Numbered from the stretch's first letter, positions 10,082 to 20,475 are shown. The stretch is DNA of 64,000 nt from Oceanihabitans sp. IOP_32 (GCF_009498295.1 NZ_CP040813.1:725001-789000), one strand, 5' to 3'. Translations and numbers: made by a program. The notes: generated by a model not told the origin, from the letters alone.

Positions 10082-10456
10082 TTATTTCGTTGCTTTTTTC
10101 TTATTAGCAACTGTTTTTCTTCTACCTTTTCTAGTTCTAGAGTTGTTCTTAGTACGTTGTCCTCTTAATGGAAGACTAGATCTGTGACGTATACCTCTGT
10201 AACATCCAATATCCATTAATCGCTTAATGTTTAATTGCGTTTCAGAACGTAATTCACCCTCGATTGTAAATGTACCAACAGCTTCACGAATGCCTGCTAT
10301 TTGATCATCTGTCCAATCTTGAACTTTTGTACTTTCATCCACTTTAGCCGATGCTAAAATTTCTTTTGCTCTACTTCTACCTACTCCGTAAATATAAGTT
10401 AAAGAGATTACTCCTCTTTTGTTTTTTGGTATGTCTACACCTGCAATTCTTGCCAT
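10082..10456 (-). CDS. rpsM: 30S ribosomal protein S13
   Basis: Small-subunit head protein that contacts P-site tRNA and the L5 bridge. The 124 residues begin [20 protein letters not shown] and contain the helix-two-turn-helix ([14 protein letters not shown]). The C-terminal basic extension includes [16 protein letters not shown]. It lies 3 bases from the end of rpmJ, consistent with a single transcript. Confidence 0.96.
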   Translation of the reverse strand: MARIAGVDIPKNKRGVISLTYIYGVGRSRAKEILASAKVDESTKVQDWTDDQIAGIREAVGTFTIEGELRSETQLNIKRLMDIGCYRGIRHRSSLPLRGQRTKNNSRTRKGRRKTVANKKKATK

Positions 10457-10459
10457 AGC

Positions 10460-10576
10460 TTATCCTTGTCTTTGTTTGAATCTAGGATTCTTTTTGTTTA
10501 TTACGTAAAGTCTACCTTTTCTGCGTACGATTTTACAATCTGCGCTTCTTTTTTTAACTGATGCTCTTACTTTCAT
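10460..10576 (-). CDS. rpmJ: 50S ribosomal protein L36, zinc-free form
   Basis: A 38-residue protein beginning [20 protein letters not shown] and ending PRFKQRQG. The family normally binds zinc through three Cys and one His. Here only the second Cys (C14) remains: C11 is Ser, the position-27 Cys is Asn, and the His is Phe. This is therefore the zinc-independent type. It lies between infA and rpsM, as in many bacteria where secY is followed by infA and rpmJ. Confidence 0.93.
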   Translation of the reverse strand: MKVRASVKKRSADCKIVRRKGRLYVINKKNPRFKQRQG

Positions 10577-10582
10577 CTTGTA

Positions 10583-10798
10583 CTAGTATCTATAAGTTAT
10601 GCGAGCCTTCGTTAAATCGTAAGGACTCATTTCTAATTTAACTTTATCTCCAGGTAATAATTTAATGTAATGCATACGCATTTTACCCGAAATATGTGCT
10701 GTCACAATGTGACCGTTTTCTAACTCAACACGAAACATAGCATTGGATAATGCTTCAATAATAGTTCCGTCCTGTTCAATTGCTGCTTGTTTTGCCAT
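10583..10798 (-). CDS. infA: Translation initiation factor IF-1
   Basis: Binds the 30S A site during initiation. The 71 residues form the S1-like OB fold with the family pattern [34 protein letters not shown] and the end [11 protein letters not shown]. The spacing is 8 bases from secY and 6 bases to rpmJ, which supports co-transcription. Confidence 0.96.
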   Translation of the reverse strand: MAKQAAIEQDGTIIEALSNAMFRVELENGHIVTAHISGKMRMHYIKLLPGDKVKLEMSPYDLTKARITYRY

Positions 10799-10806
10799 AG
10801 TATTTC

Positions 10807-12156
10807 TTAAGCTACTGATTTTCTATTTTTACCCGTTTTCATCAAGCCATCATAGTGTCTATTTAACAAATAAGAATTAATTTGTTGCATAGTATCAATT
10901 GCTACACCAACCATAATTAAAAGCGAGGTTCCACCGAAAAATAAAGCCCAACCCTGACTTACTCCCATAAGCTTAACAATAAAAGCTGGGAACACAGCGA
11001 TAAGTGCTAAAAATATAGAACCTGGTAAAGTGATTTGAGACATTATTTTGTCAAGATAATCTGAAGTTTCTGAGCCTGGACGAATACCTGGGATAAATCC
11101 TCCACTACGTTTTAGATCGTCTGCCATTTTATTCGTAGGTACAGTAATAGCGGTATAAAAATACGTAAAAATTATAATTAATAGCGCGAACGTTACATTG
11201 TACCAAAACCCAAACATATCAGAGTAGTTAGTTTGCATCCAAGCCCCAGCAGACGTTTCTTTCAATATTGCAGAACCGCCAATTAAGCTCGGAACAAACA
11301 TAAGCGCTTGTGCAAATATTATAGGCATCACCCCAGAAGCGTTTAGCTTAAGCGGTATATATTGCCTAGAACCAGCCATGGCACTTTTCTCGTAACCACC
11401 AGATGCAGTTCTTCTAGCATATTGCACTGCAATCTTTCTAACCCCCATAACTAACATAATAGAAGCTAAAATGATAACCAGCCATATAACCAATTCAAAA
11501 AGAATCAACATAACATTATTACCTTCCAATCGTGTAGCCGCATTTTGCAAAAATGCTTGTGGTAAGGTTGCGATAATTCCAACCATAATTAGTAGTGAAA
11601 TACCGTTTCCAATACCTTTATCGGTGATTTTTTCACCTAACCACATCGCGAATATACAACCTGTCACCAATATCGTAATTGAAGAGAAGTAAAATAATGG
11701 TCCTTGCCCCAACAAGAAAGCACTTTGTGGAATACCAAACATTGGTGTTAAACTCGCAAGGTAACCAGGAGCCTGCAATAAACAGATTGCAATGGTTAAC
11801 CAACGGGTAATTTGAGTAATTTTCTTTTGTCCACTAGCACCTTCTTTTTGAAGTTTTTGTAAATACGGAATAGCGATTCCCATTAACTGAACTACAATAG
11901 AAGCAGAAATGTAAGGCATGATGCCCAAAGCAAATACAGATGCATTTGCGAAAGCTCCACCAGTAAACATGTTAAGTATACTTAATATACCCGAATCTGT
12001 CCCTTGTTGCAAACCGCCTAATTGCGAAGCATCAATACCTGGTAAAACAACTTGTGCACCAAAACGATAAACTAATAACAAACCAAGTGTAACTATGATT
12101 CTATTTCTTAGTTCTTCGATTTTCCAAACATTTTTAATTGATTCTATAAATTTCAT
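10807..12156 (-). CDS. secY: Protein translocase subunit SecY
   Basis: Forms the protein-conducting channel in the inner membrane with SecE and SecG. The 449-residue protein starts with an amphipathic cytoplasmic helix and shows ten hydrophobic segments. The conserved blocks include [14 protein letters not shown] (about 29-42), [15 protein letters not shown] (plug and TM2 region) and the cytoplasmic loop [13 protein letters not shown]-type sequence near 345. It lies 15 bases after rplO, the standard spc order. Confidence 0.97.
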   Translation of the reverse strand: MKFIESIKNVWKIEELRNRIIVTLGLLLVYRFGAQVVLPGIDASQLGGLQQGTDSGILSILNMFTGGAFANASVFALGIMPYISASIVVQLMGIAIPYLQKLQKEGASGQKKITQITRWLTIAICLLQAPGYLASLTPMFGIPQSAFLLGQGPLFYFSSITILVTGCIFAMWLGEKITDKGIGNGISLLIMVGIIATLPQAFLQNAATRLEGNNVMLILFELVIWLVIILASIMLVMGVRKIAVQYARRTASGGYEKSAMAGSRQYIPLKLNASGVMPIIFAQALMFVPSLIGGSAILKETSAGAWMQTNYSDMFGFWYNVTFALLIIIFTYFYTAITVPTNKMADDLKRSGGFIPGIRPGSETSDYLDKIMSQITLPGSIFLALIAVFPAFIVKLMGVSQGWALFFGGTSLLIMVGVAIDTMQQINSYLLNRHYDGLMKTGKNRKSVA

Positions 12157-12171
12157 ACTTATAATAAAATA

Positions 12172-12624
12172 TTATAATGTTACAGCTTCTCCTCCAGCAG
12201 CTTCAATTGCAGCTTTAGCCGAAGCGGTAAATTTATGTGCACTTACTTTTAACTTTGATTTTAACTCGCCGCGACCCATAATTTTAACTAAGTCGTTTTT
12301 TCCAACTAAACCGTTAGAAAAAAGAGTTTCAAAATCTACGGTGTCTTTAATTTGGCTATCATCCACTAACTTTTGTAGTGTATCAAGATTAATTCCTTGA
12401 TACTCCACACGGTTAATATTTGTAAAACCAAATTTAGGAACACGTTTTTGAAGCGGCATCTGACCACCTTCAAAACCAAGCTTTTTAGAATAACCTGAAC
12501 GAGATTTTGCTCCTTTGTGACCACGTGTAGCGGTACCACCTTTACCAGAACCTTGGCCTCGACCTATTCTTTTTCCTTGATTTTTTACAGAACCTTCTGC
12601 AGGTTTTAAATTACTTAAATCCAT
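12172..12624 (-). CDS. rplO: 50S ribosomal protein L15
   Basis: Large-subunit assembly protein. The 150 residues begin MDLSNLKPAEGS and contain the glycine-rich basic region (GKRIGRGQGSGKGGTATRGH) followed by KLGFEGGQMPLQKRVPKFGF. It is placed between rpmD and secY as expected. Length is normal. Confidence 0.96.
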   Translation of the reverse strand: MDLSNLKPAEGSVKNQGKRIGRGQGSGKGGTATRGHKGAKSRSGYSKKLGFEGGQMPLQKRVPKFGFTNINRVEYQGINLDTLQKLVDDSQIKDTVDFETLFSNGLVGKNDLVKIMGRGELKSKLKVSAHKFTASAKAAIEAAGGEAVTL

Positions 12625-12639
12625 TTTCTGTCTTTATTT

Positions 12640-12819
12640 TTAAGCTTCTTCTACAGAAACTAAATGTGAAACTTTTGCAACCATACCAAGTATATTAGGC
12701 GTAGCTTCGTGCTCTTTAACTTGACCCATCTTTTTAAGACCAAGAGCTTCTAAAGTTCTTTTCTGTCTTAGCGTTCGATTAATTGCGCTTTTAACTTTTG
12801 TTACTTTAATTTTTGCCAT
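12640..12819 (-). CDS. rpmD: 50S ribosomal protein L30
   Basis: A 59-residue protein translated from ATG at 12819 to TAA at 12640. It begins MAKIKVTKVKSAINRTLRQK and ends VAKVSHLVSVEEA, with the ferredoxin-like L30 pattern RTLEALGLKKMGQ. It fits exactly between rpsE and rplO in the spc operon order. The 96 bases upstream hold only imperfect AGTATTA repeats. Confidence 0.93.
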   Translation of the reverse strand: MAKIKVTKVKSAINRTLRQKRTLEALGLKKMGQVKEHEATPNILGMVAKVSHLVSVEEA

Positions 12820-12915
12820 TTCTTTTAAGTATTAAGTATTTAGTATTAAGATTCAAAATTTAATCACTAATGATGTTGTCTGATCTCTTAATACGCTGTA
12901 CTTGCATCTATTTAA

Positions 12916-13440
12916 TTAAGCGTTAAAAACTTGCTCAAGTGTAATTCCTCTATCTCTTGCTATCGTATTTGCATCTCGTAATTGTAATAAAGCATCAAAT
13001 GTTGCTTTTACTACGTTATGAGGGTTTGAAGATCCTTGAGATTTAGATAAAACATCTTGCACGCCAACTGCCTCTAGCACTGTTCTAACAGCACCACCAG
13101 CAATTACACCTGTACCAGGAGAGGCAGGAATAATGTTTACTCTAGCTCCGCCGTATTTACCTTTTTGTTCGTGTGGTAAAGTTCCTTTGATGATTGGAAT
13201 ACGTACTAAGTTTTTCTTAGCGTCTTCAACAGCTTTTGCAATGGCACTGGCAACATCCTTAGATTTACCTAATCCCTGTCCTACAACACCAGCCTCATCA
13301 CCAACTACAACAATAGCTGAAAAACCAAATGCTCTACCACCTTTAGTTACTTTTGTAACTCTTTGTACACCAACTAAACGATCTTTAAGATCTAGCCCAC
13401 TTGGTTTTACTAATTCTGCACTTTTATATTTTTTAAACAT
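12916..13440 (-). CDS. rpsE: 30S ribosomal protein S5
   Basis: Small-subunit protein involved in decoding fidelity and mRNA unwinding. The 174 residues have the double-stranded RNA-binding-like N-terminal half ([22 protein letters not shown], roughly 27-48) and a C-terminal half with [19 protein letters not shown]. It lies 6 bases downstream of rplR. Confidence 0.96.
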   Translation of the reverse strand: MFKKYKSAELVKPSGLDLKDRLVGVQRVTKVTKGGRAFGFSAIVVVGDEAGVVGQGLGKSKDVASAIAKAVEDAKKNLVRIPIIKGTLPHEQKGKYGGARVNIIPASPGTGVIAGGAVRTVLEAVGVQDVLSKSQGSSNPHNVVKATFDALLQLRDANTIARDRGITLEQVFNA

Positions 13441-13446
13441 AATTTC

Positions 13447-13803
13447 TTAGAATTTAAGTCCGGCTTCTCTAGCGCCGTCGGCTAATGATTTTACTCTTCC
13501 GTGGTATAAATACCCACCTCTATCAAAAGCAATAGTTTCAACACCAGCTTTTAAAGCTTTTTCTGCAAGCGACTTCCCTACTAGGGTTGCTATTTCAGAT
13601 TTATTGCCTTTTGCCGAACTAATATCTTTATCTCTTGAAGATGCTGCACTAATGGTTTTTCCATTCACATCATCAACAATTTGAGCATAAATTTCTTTAT
13701 TACTTCTAAAAACAGCTAATCTAGGTCTAGTTTCTGTACCAGAAACTACCTTGCGAATTCTGTTTTTTATTCTTGTTCTTCTTTGATTCTTTGTTAATGC
13801 CAT
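13447..13803 (-). CDS. rplR: 50S ribosomal protein L18
   Basis: Binds 5S rRNA with L5 and L25. The 118 residues start MALTKNQRRTRIKNRIRKVV and show RPRLAVFRSNKEIYAQIVDD and the terminal FDRGGYLYHGRVKSLADGAR. Spacing of 10 bases to rplF and 6 to rpsE supports a single transcript. Confidence 0.96.
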   Translation of the reverse strand: MALTKNQRRTRIKNRIRKVVSGTETRPRLAVFRSNKEIYAQIVDDVNGKTISAASSRDKDISSAKGNKSEIATLVGKSLAEKALKAGVETIAFDRGGYLYHGRVKSLADGAREAGLKF

Positions 13804-13813
13804 AACTTACTTA

Positions 13814-14356
13814 TTAAGCTGATTTACCTGCTTTTCTTCTTAATTCTTCACCAACAAACTTAATACCTTTACCTTTATATGGTTCTGGCTTTCTAAATCC
13901 TCGAATTTTAGCAGCTACTTGTCCTACAAGTTGCTTATCGTGTGAAGTTAATTTGATGATTGGATTCTTTCCTTTGTCACTAATTGTTTCTACTTTAACC
14001 TCTGGAGCTAAATTCATAACAATATTGTGAGAAAAACCTAAGGCTAAATCAAGTTTCTGACCTTGACTAGACGCTCTATAACCAACACCCACTAATTCTA
14101 AAGATAAAGTCCATCCTTTAGATACACCTTCAACCATATTATGCATTAATGATCTGTATAAACCATGTTTTGCTTTTTGGTCTTTAGAATCAGAAGAACG
14201 TGTTACCCAAACACTATTGTCTTCAACTTTAATTTCGATAGAATCGTAACTCTGTGTTAACTCTCCTAATTTTCCTTTTACAGTAACAACGTTATCTTTA
14301 ACATCGACTGTTACACCCTCTGGAATGGCTATTGGATTATTTCCTATTCTTGACAT
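13814..14356 (-). CDS. rplF: 50S ribosomal protein L6
   Basis: Large-subunit stalk-base protein near the sarcin-ricin loop. The 180 residues begin MSRIGNNPIAIPEGVTV and have the two-fold duplicated L6 domain. The C-terminal signature PEPYKGKGIKFVGEELRRKA is present. Position between rpsH and rplR is canonical. Confidence 0.96.
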   Translation of the reverse strand: MSRIGNNPIAIPEGVTVDVKDNVVTVKGKLGELTQSYDSIEIKVEDNSVWVTRSSDSKDQKAKHGLYRSLMHNMVEGVSKGWTLSLELVGVGYRASSQGQKLDLALGFSHNIVMNLAPEVKVETISDKGKNPIIKLTSHDKQLVGQVAAKIRGFRKPEPYKGKGIKFVGEELRRKAGKSA

Positions 14357-14373
14357 TTCTTTAAGGTTTTAAA

Positions 14374-14772
14374 TTAGTAAACGTAACATAATACTTCTCC
14401 GCCTATATTATCTCTTTTGGCCTGTTTCCCCGTCATTACTCCGTGAGAAGTAGAAACTATGGCAACACCAAGACCGTTAAGAATTCTAGGTAAATCTTTA
14501 GAACCAGAATACAAACGCATCCCTGGTTTACTAAGACGTTGAAGTTTTTTAATTACAGGCTCTTTTGTTTCCTTATTGTACTTCAAAGCAATTTTAATTG
14601 TTCCTTGTACTGAAGTGTCATCAAACTTGTAACTTAAAATATATCCTTGTTCGAATAATATTTTAGTAATGTCTTTCTTTAAATTAGAAGCAGGAATCTC
14701 TACCACTCTGTGGTTAGCACGCACTGCGTTTCTAATTCTTGTAAGATAATCCGATATTGGATCTGTATACAT
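14374..14772 (-). CDS. rpsH: 30S ribosomal protein S8
   Basis: Central-domain 16S rRNA binder; in E. coli it represses the spc operon. The 132 residues begin MYTDPISDYLTRIRNAVRA and end with the S8 signature STSHGVMTGKQAKRDNIGGE. There is a 72-base gap before rpsN, longer than most in this cluster, but no hairpin stands out in it. Confidence 0.96.
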   Translation of the reverse strand: MYTDPISDYLTRIRNAVRANHRVVEIPASNLKKDITKILFEQGYILSYKFDDTSVQGTIKIALKYNKETKEPVIKKLQRLSKPGMRLYSGSKDLPRILNGLGVAIVSTSHGVMTGKQAKRDNIGGEVLCYVY

Positions 14773-14844
14773 ATTTATTAATTTGCGGTAATGGTTTTTA
14801 AGAGAACTATTCTCTTAAACCTAAAACCAATTTAAAATTCTTTT

Positions 14845-15114
14845 TTACCAACTTGCTTTTCTAACTCCTGGAATTAATCCTTGGTTAGCCATTTCTCTGA
14901 ATGTTACACGAGAAATTCCGAAAGTTCTCATATACCCACGAGGTCTTCCAGTAAGTTTGCATCTGTTGTGCATACGAACAGGAGAAGCGTTTTTAGGTAA
15001 CTTTTGTAATGCTTCGTAATCTCCAGCTTCTTTCAAAGCTTTACGTTTTTCGGCATACTTAGCTACTGTTTTCGCTCTTTTTACCTCACGAGCTTTCATT
15101 GATTCTTTAGCCAT
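14845..15114 (-). CDS. rpsN: 30S ribosomal protein S14, zinc-free form
   Basis: Small-subunit head protein. The 89-residue length and the absence of CxxC pairs identify the long zinc-independent type. Landmarks are [36 protein letters not shown] and the end GVRKASW. It lies 3 bases from rplE. With the cysteine-poor L36 this points to a zinc-sparing ribosome. Confidence 0.96.
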   Translation of the reverse strand: MAKESMKAREVKRAKTVAKYAEKRKALKEAGDYEALQKLPKNASPVRMHNRCKLTGRPRGYMRTFGISRVTFREMANQGLIPGVRKASW

Positions 15115-15117
15115 ATA

Positions 15118-15669
15118 TTAGTTCTTTTGAAAAGGTAGACCCAATTCCGTTAATAATGATTTTGCTTCTTTATCAGTATCGGCGGTTGTCACAAAAGTAA
15201 TATCCATACCAGAAATTTTATTAACTTTATCAATATTAATTTCTGGGAATATAATTTGTTCTGTAATTCCTAAATTGTAATTACCACGACCGTCGAATCC
15301 TGTAGCTTTTATTCCGTTAAAATCTCTAACACGTGGAAGTGAAGAGGTTACTAAACGATCTAAAAACTCATACATTCTTTCTCCACGTAAAGTTACTTTA
15401 GCACCAATTGGCATCCCTTTACGTAATTTAAATGAGGCAACATCTTTTTTAGATAATGTAGATATTGCTTTTTGTCCAGATATTGTTGTTAATTCTTCTA
15501 CTGCGTAGTCAATTAACTTTTTGTCTGCAACAGCCGCTCCCACGCCTTTAGATATTACTATCTTAGAAAGCTTAGGAACTTGCATTACATTTTTATATCC
15601 AAATTCTTCGGTAAGAGCAGCAATTACTCTGCTTTTGTACTCTTGTTTAAGTCTTGGTGAATATGCCAT
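15118..15669 (-). CDS. rplE: 50S ribosomal protein L5
   Basis: Binds 5S rRNA and forms a bridge with S13. The 183 residues contain [19 protein letters not shown] near the start and [21 protein letters not shown]-type sequence in the middle. It lies 2 bases from rplX. Standard length and order. Confidence 0.96.
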   Translation of the reverse strand: MAYSPRLKQEYKSRVIAALTEEFGYKNVMQVPKLSKIVISKGVGAAVADKKLIDYAVEELTTISGQKAISTLSKKDVASFKLRKGMPIGAKVTLRGERMYEFLDRLVTSSLPRVRDFNGIKATGFDGRGNYNLGITEQIIFPEINIDKVNKISGMDITFVTTADTDKEAKSLLTELGLPFQKN

Positions 15670-15671
15670 AT

Positions 15672-15983
15672 CTATATTACTTCATTAGATTTTAGTGAGA
15701 ATCTCACTTTTTTATCACCTTCCATTCTATATCCCACTCGTGTAGCTTCTCCTTTAGAAGTTAACAACGATAAATTTGAAATATGAATAGCGGCTTCTTT
15801 CTCAACAATTCCGCCTTGAGGATTTTGTGCACTAGGTTTAGTGTGTTTCTTAACCATATTGACACCCTCAACGATTGCCTTATTCTTCTCTATAAATACC
15901 TTTTGTACTTTACCTTCTGATCCTTTGTGATCTCCAGCAATTACTCTAACGGTATCTCCAGTTTTTATTTTAAGCTTTCCCAT
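15672..15983 (-). CDS. rplX: 50S ribosomal protein L24
   Basis: Early assembly protein of the 50S subunit. The 103 residues hold a KOW motif ([20 protein letters not shown], about 7-26) and [19 protein letters not shown]. It lies 14 bases from rplN. Length is typical. Confidence 0.96.
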   Translation of the reverse strand: MGKLKIKTGDTVRVIAGDHKGSEGKVQKVFIEKNKAIVEGVNMVKKHTKPSAQNPQGGIVEKEAAIHISNLSLLTSKGEATRVGYRMEGDKKVRFSLKSNEVI

Positions 15984-15997
15984 CTTAATTTTCTGTA

Positions 15998-16366
15998 TTA
16001 AAGCACCTCTGGTGCTAATGATACAATCTTCATGTATTGTTTATCACGAAGTTCTCTAGCAACAGGACCGAAAACACGTGTACCTCTCATTTCACCCGTA
16101 GGGTTTAATAAAACACAAGCGTTATCATCAAATCTTATATAAGATCCGTCTGGTCTTCTTACTTCTTTCTTAGTACGAACAACTACTGCAGTAGAAACCG
16201 CACCTTTTTTGATGCTTCCATTAGGAGTTGCGTCTTTTACCGAAACCACAATTTTGTCTCCTACAGATGCATATCTCCTTTTAGTGCCACCTAAAACACG
16301 GATGGTTAAAACTTCCTTTGCCCCAGTGTTGTCTGCTACTTTTAATCTTGATTCTTGTTGTAACAT
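15998..16366 (-). CDS. rplN: 50S ribosomal protein L14
   Basis: Large-subunit interface protein bridging to 16S h14. The 122 residues begin [18 protein letters not shown] and contain [20 protein letters not shown]. It is 2 bases from rpsQ. Standard for the spc operon. Confidence 0.97.
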   Translation of the reverse strand: MLQQESRLKVADNTGAKEVLTIRVLGGTKRRYASVGDKIVVSVKDATPNGSIKKGAVSTAVVVRTKKEVRRPDGSYIRFDDNACVLLNPTGEMRGTRVFGPVARELRDKQYMKIVSLAPEVL

Positions 16367-16368
16367 AA

Positions 16369-16626
16369 TTATTTAGCTCTTTCTAGGATTTCTACTAATC
16401 TCCAACATTTTGATTTACTTAAAGGTCTTGTTTCCATGATCTTTACTTTATCACCAATGTTGCAGTCGTTTGTTTCGTCGTGTGCCACGTACTTCTTCGT
16501 TTTTGTAACGAATTTTCCATACATAGGGTGTTTTACTTTTTTAACCTCTGCAACAACTATTGATTTTTGCATTTTGTTACTAGTAACAACTCCTATACGT
16601 TCTTTTCTTAAATTTCTTGTTTCCAT
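16369..16626 (-). CDS. rpsQ: 30S ribosomal protein S17
   Basis: Primary 16S rRNA-binding OB-fold protein. The 85 residues begin [20 protein letters not shown] and contain [20 protein letters not shown]. It lies between rpmC (12 bases) and rplN. It ends the S10-type gene order. Confidence 0.96.
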   Translation of the reverse strand: METRNLRKERIGVVTSNKMQKSIVVAEVKKVKHPMYGKFVTKTKKYVAHDETNDCNIGDKVKIMETRPLSKSKCWRLVEILERAK

Positions 16627-16638
16627 CTTTCAGCAGAA

Positions 16639-16830
16639 TTATTGTAATTCTCTTTTAGTTAATTCGGTCGCAATTCTTGCTACAGTTCTTCTTAGTGAAC
16701 GCAATTGAATTGGATTTTCTAAAGGAGATATTGCATGAGCCAATTTTAGGTCTGAATAACTCTTTTTAATTTCACCAAGTTTTTCATTTAACTCAGCTAC
16801 AGATAATTCTTTAATTTCTGATTGTTTCAT
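16639..16830 (-). CDS. rpmC: 50S ribosomal protein L29
   Basis: A 63-residue two-helix protein at the exit tunnel, starting MKQSEIKELSVAELNEKL and ending with the L29 signature LRSLRRTVARIATELTKREL. Two ATG codons are adjacent; the second is chosen because the family normally begins MKxxEI. The first would add one Met and is equally possible. Gaps are short on both sides. Confidence 0.94.
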   Translation of the reverse strand: MKQSEIKELSVAELNEKLGEIKKSYSDLKLAHAISPLENPIQLRSLRRTVARIATELTKRELQ

Positions 16831-16843
16831 CATATCAAATAAA

Positions 16844-17263
16844 TTATGCTTCGTAATCTCTAGCGATTAAAAACTTAGTTTTTACTGGTAACTTTTGTGC
16901 GGCTAAACGTAAAGCTTCTTTTGCTACGTCTATTGGCACACCACCAACTTCAAATAAAATTCGTCCAGGTTTAACTACAGCTACCCAATATTCAACGGCA
17001 CCTTTACCTTTACCCATACGTACTTCAAGAGGCTTTTTTGTAATTGGCTTATCTGGAAATACTTTAATCCAAAGTTGACCTTCTCTTTTCATGTAACGTG
17101 TAGCGGCGATACGTGCTGCCTCAATTTGACGCGAAGTTAAAAAATTCGAATCTAATGCTTTTATTCCAAAAGTCCCGTTTGAAAGTTGAAAACCTCTACC
17201 GGTATTCCCTTTCATACGTCCTTTTTGTTGTTTACGAAATTTTGTTTTTTTAGGCTGTAACAT
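16844..17263 (-). CDS. rplP: 50S ribosomal protein L16
   Basis: Located near the peptidyl transferase A site. The 139 residues begin [20 protein letters not shown] and contain [20 protein letters not shown] and [20 protein letters not shown]. Order rpsC-rplP-rpmC is canonical. Confidence 0.97.
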   Translation of the reverse strand: MLQPKKTKFRKQQKGRMKGNTGRGFQLSNGTFGIKALDSNFLTSRQIEAARIAATRYMKREGQLWIKVFPDKPITKKPLEVRMGKGKGAVEYWVAVVKPGRILFEVGGVPIDVAKEALRLAAQKLPVKTKFLIARDYEA

Positions 17264-17284
17264 TTTTCTTTACTTTATAAAAAA

Positions 17285-18007
17285 TTACTTTCTACGACGA
17301 GGGCCTTTATTAGCACCACGTCCTCCGGCTCCACCTTTTCCTTGCTTCTTAGATAATCCAACAAGCGGAGAAAGCTCTCTTTTACCATATACTTCACCTT
17401 TCATGATCCATACTTTAACACCTAATCTTCCGTAAGAAGTATGTGCCTCAACTAAAGCATAGTCAATATCGGCTCTAAAGGTTGACAAAGGAATACGTCC
17501 TTCTTTGTAGTGTTCAGAACGTGCCATTTCAGCCCCATTTAAACGCCCACTAATTTGGATTTTAATTCCTTCGGCATTCATACGCATTGTTGCAGCAATA
17601 GCCATTTTGATTGCTCGTCTGTATGAAATACGATTTTCAATTTGACGGGCAACACTTGTTGCAACTAAAAACGCATCTAGTTCAGGTCTTTTAATTTCAA
17701 AAATATTAATCTGAACTTCTTTACCAGTAATTTTTTTAAGCTCTTCTTTTAACTTGTCTACCTCTTGACCGCCTTTTCCGATAATAATACCAGGTCTAGC
17801 CGTAGTGATAGTAACGGTTACAAGTTTTAAAGTTCTTTCAATAATTACTCGACTTACACTAGCTTTAGATAAACGTGCGTGAACGTACTTTCTTATCTTA
17901 TCGTCTTCGGCAAGCTTATCTCCATAATCATTACCTCCGTACCAGTTAGACTCCCATCCTCTGATAATCCCTAAGCGATTCCCGATTGGATTTGTTTTTT
18001 GTCCCAT
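17285..18007 (-). CDS. rpsC: 30S ribosomal protein S3
   Basis: mRNA-entry protein of the small subunit. The 240 residues have an N-terminal KH domain ([20 protein letters not shown], about 73-92) and the C-terminal S3 signature with [14 protein letters not shown]. The tail is Gly/Lys/Arg-rich ([20 protein letters not shown]). It lies 7 bases from rplV. Confidence 0.97.
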   Translation of the reverse strand: MGQKTNPIGNRLGIIRGWESNWYGGNDYGDKLAEDDKIRKYVHARLSKASVSRVIIERTLKLVTVTITTARPGIIIGKGGQEVDKLKEELKKITGKEVQINIFEIKRPELDAFLVATSVARQIENRISYRRAIKMAIAATMRMNAEGIKIQISGRLNGAEMARSEHYKEGRIPLSTFRADIDYALVEAHTSYGRLGVKVWIMKGEVYGKRELSPLVGLSKKQGKGGAGGRGANKGPRRRK

Positions 18008-18014
18008 ATCTATC

Positions 18015-18422
18015 TTAGCTTTGTGTGTTATTGTTAGCTCCTACCACGATGGTTACGTGGTTTGAACGTTTTCTAATTCTGTGTGCACGACCTTGAGGTG
18101 CTGGACGTAATCTTTTTAACATAGATCCGCTATCAACTTTTATTTCCTTAACAAACAATTCCGCTTCGTCGATATTAGCATCTTCGTTCTTAGCTTGCCA
18201 ATTTGCAATGGCAGATAACAACAACTTCTCTAAACGACCTGAAGCTTCTTTTTGATTAAATTTAAGAATATTAAGTGCATGTTCTACTTTTTCGCCTCTT
18301 ACTAAATCGGCTACTAAACGCATTTTCCTCGGTGATGTAGGACAGTTATTAAGTTTTGCAAAAGCAACTTGCTTTTTAGCTTCCTTAATAGCGTCTGCCA
18401 TTTGTTTTTTACGACTTCCCAT
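18015..18422 (-). CDS. rplV: 50S ribosomal protein L22
   Basis: Lines the exit tunnel. The 135 residues contain [19 protein letters not shown] near 26-44 and the C-terminal signature [20 protein letters not shown]. An N-terminal extension of roughly 20 residues ([18 protein letters not shown]) precedes the conserved core, as in other Bacteroidota. Spacing to rpsS is 5 bases. Confidence 0.95.
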   Translation of the reverse strand: MGSRKKQMADAIKEAKKQVAFAKLNNCPTSPRKMRLVADLVRGEKVEHALNILKFNQKEASGRLEKLLLSAIANWQAKNEDANIDEAELFVKEIKVDSGSMLKRLRPAPQGRAHRIRKRSNHVTIVVGANNNTQS

Positions 18423-18427
18423 AGCTA

Positions 18428-18706
18428 CTACCTTTTACCTTTATTTTTAGCACCTGCATGTCCACGGAATGAACGCGTTGGTGAAAATTCTCCTAACTTA
18501 TGCCCTACCATGTTCTCAGTTACATATACTGGTACAAATTGACGGCCATTGTGTACTGCTATAGTTTGTCCAACAAAATCTGGAGTAATCATAGAGGCTC
18601 TCGACCACGTTTTGATTACTGTTTTCTTATTAGATTCAACATTTACAGCGACTTTCTTTTCTAATTTATAATGAACGTAAGGTCCTTTTTTTAATGATCT
18701 TGCCAT
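18428..18706 (-). CDS. rpsS: 30S ribosomal protein S19
   Basis: Small-subunit head protein that pairs with S13. The 92 residues begin [19 protein letters not shown] and contain [20 protein letters not shown] and [15 protein letters not shown]. It lies 5 bases from both neighbours. Standard. Confidence 0.97.
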   Translation of the reverse strand: MARSLKKGPYVHYKLEKKVAVNVESNKKTVIKTWSRASMITPDFVGQTIAVHNGRQFVPVYVTENMVGHKLGEFSPTRSFRGHAGAKNKGKR

Positions 18707-18711
18707 GTCTC

Positions 18712-19539
18712 TTATTTCTTTCTACGTTCTACAATATACTTATTACTTGCTTTAGTCTTAGAACGGGTTCTATAACCTTTTGCAGGTATACCATTTCTAG
18801 AACGTGGATGTCCACCAGAAGCTTTACCTTCACCACCTCCCATTGGGTGATCAATTGGATTCATCACAACTGGTCTAGTACGAGGTCTTCTTCCTAACCA
18901 TCTTGTTCTACCTGCTTTTCCACCAACTAATAATTGGTGATCTGAGTTCGATACCACACCTACAGTTGCCATACAAGTTACTAGAATGTAACGTATTTCT
19001 CCCGAAGGTAATTTTATAGAAGCGAACTTACCATCTCTTGCAATTAATTGAGCAAACGCTCCAGCACTACGCGCCATAATAGCACCTTGACCTGGGCGTA
19101 ATTCTAAACAAGAAATAATCGTTCCTAAAGGCATTTCACTTAATGGCATTGCATTCCCAATTTCTGGTGCAATACCTTCTTTACCAGAAACTACATTTTG
19201 ACCAACCTGAAGACCATTTTGAGCAATAATGTATCTTTTCTCACCATCTTGATAATTCAATAGAGCGATAAAAGCTGTTCTGTTTGGATCGTATTCGATT
19301 GAAGCGACTTCGGCAGGAATCCCCACTTTATCTCTTTTAAAATCGATAATACGATACTTTTTCTTATGACCGCCACCAATATAGCGCATGGTCATTTTTC
19401 CCTGACTGTTTCTACCACCAGACCTTTTATTCGGAACGAGCAAACTCTTTTCCGGCTTATCAGTAGTAATGGCGTCATAACCATTTACTACTCTAAAACG
19501 CTGTCCTGGTGTGGTTGGTTTTAATTTTCTTACTGACAT
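18712..19539 (-). CDS. rplB: 50S ribosomal protein L2
   Basis: Universal protein needed for subunit association and peptidyl transferase assembly. The 275 residues contain the conserved C-terminal block [20 protein letters not shown] with the functional His, and the end [10 protein letters not shown]. It follows rplW by 10 bases. Length is typical. Confidence 0.97.
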   Translation of the reverse strand: MSVRKLKPTTPGQRFRVVNGYDAITTDKPEKSLLVPNKRSGGRNSQGKMTMRYIGGGHKKKYRIIDFKRDKVGIPAEVASIEYDPNRTAFIALLNYQDGEKRYIIAQNGLQVGQNVVSGKEGIAPEIGNAMPLSEMPLGTIISCLELRPGQGAIMARSAGAFAQLIARDGKFASIKLPSGEIRYILVTCMATVGVVSNSDHQLLVGGKAGRTRWLGRRPRTRPVVMNPIDHPMGGGEGKASGGHPRSRNGIPAKGYRTRSKTKASNKYIVERRKK

Positions 19540-19549
19540 TTGTCTTTAA

Positions 19550-19840
19550 TTACATGTTACTGTATAAATCAATCATTTCACCTTCCGCCAGCTGTACAAT
19601 TGCTTTTTTAACAGCATTTGTTTTACCATTTTGAATACCAGTTTTCGTGTGCTTGGTACTACGATCTGGACGGACATTTATAGTACGAACTTTTTCAACA
19701 GAAACACCATAAACAGCTTCCACTGCTTTTTTTATTTCTACCTTGTTCGCCTTGGTATTCACTGCGAAAGTATAGCAGTTTCTCAACTCACTATTTGTTG
19801 TCGCTTTTTCTGTGATTATAGGTTTAATTAAGATACTCAT
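19550..19840 (-). CDS. rplW: 50S ribosomal protein L23
   Basis: Docking site for signal recognition particle and trigger factor at the tunnel exit. The 96 residues begin MSILIKPIITEKATTNSE and contain the L23 core NKVEIKKAVEAVYGVSVEKV. It is 5 bases from rplD. Normal length. Confidence 0.96.
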   Translation of the reverse strand: MSILIKPIITEKATTNSELRNCYTFAVNTKANKVEIKKAVEAVYGVSVEKVRTINVRPDRSTKHTKTGIQNGKTNAVKKAIVQLAEGEMIDLYSNM

Positions 19841-19845
19841 TGTTT

Positions 19846-20475
19846 CTATTTACTTAAATTTGTTTCAATTCCTGCTAACGCACCTTCTAAAAACACTACT
19901 TGATTAGCGTTTAAAATTTTGTAAGTGCTTAATTCTGAGAATAATACAACATCAGAACCTTTTAAATTACGCGAAGACAAATATACATTATTATTTGGCT
20001 CACCCAACACAAAGAGTGTTTTTTTATCCTCTAGCTTTAAGGCCTTTAAAACCGATGTGAAATTTTTAGTCTTTACAGAATCGAAGTTAAAATCTTCTAA
20101 AACTGTAATAGATTGCTCACCTGCTTTGATACTTAAAGCAGATTTACGTGCTAAACGCTTGAGGTTTTTATTAAGTTTGAAGCTGTAATTTCTTGGTCTT
20201 GGGCCGAACATACGACCACCGCCCTTAAAAATACCAGACTTAATACTTCCCGCTCTTGCTGTACCGGTTCCTTTTTGCTTTTTAATCTTACGTGTACTCC
20301 CAGAGATTTCTGCACGCTCTTTCGATTTGTGCGTTCCCTGACGTTGGTTTGCTAAATATTGTTTAACATCCAAATATACGGCGTGATTATTAGGCTCTAT
20401 AGCGAACACATCGTTAGAAAGGTCTGCCTTTCTACCTGTGTCTTTTCCGTTTATATCTAAAACTGCTACTTTCAT
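19846..20475 (-). CDS. rplD: 50S ribosomal protein L4
   Basis: Tunnel-constriction protein; in E. coli it also represses the S10 operon. The 209 residues contain KQKGTGTARAGSIKSGIFKG followed by GGRMFGPRPRNYSFKLNKN. Its first base overlaps the last base of the rplC stop, indicating translational coupling. Confidence 0.97.
   Translation of the reverse strand: MKVAVLDINGKDTGRKADLSNDVFAIEPNNHAVYLDVKQYLANQRQGTHKSKERAEISGSTRKIKKQKGTGTARAGSIKSGIFKGGGRMFGPRPRNYSFKLNKNLKRLARKSALSIKAGEQSITVLEDFNFDSVKTKNFTSVLKALKLEDKKTLFVLGEPNNNVYLSSRNLKGSDVVLFSELSTYKILNANQVVFLEGALAGIETNLSK

Noticed and set aside
13133-13450. Plus-strand frame opposite rpsE
   Set aside because: Overlaps a conserved ribosomal gene completely and has no family resemblance.
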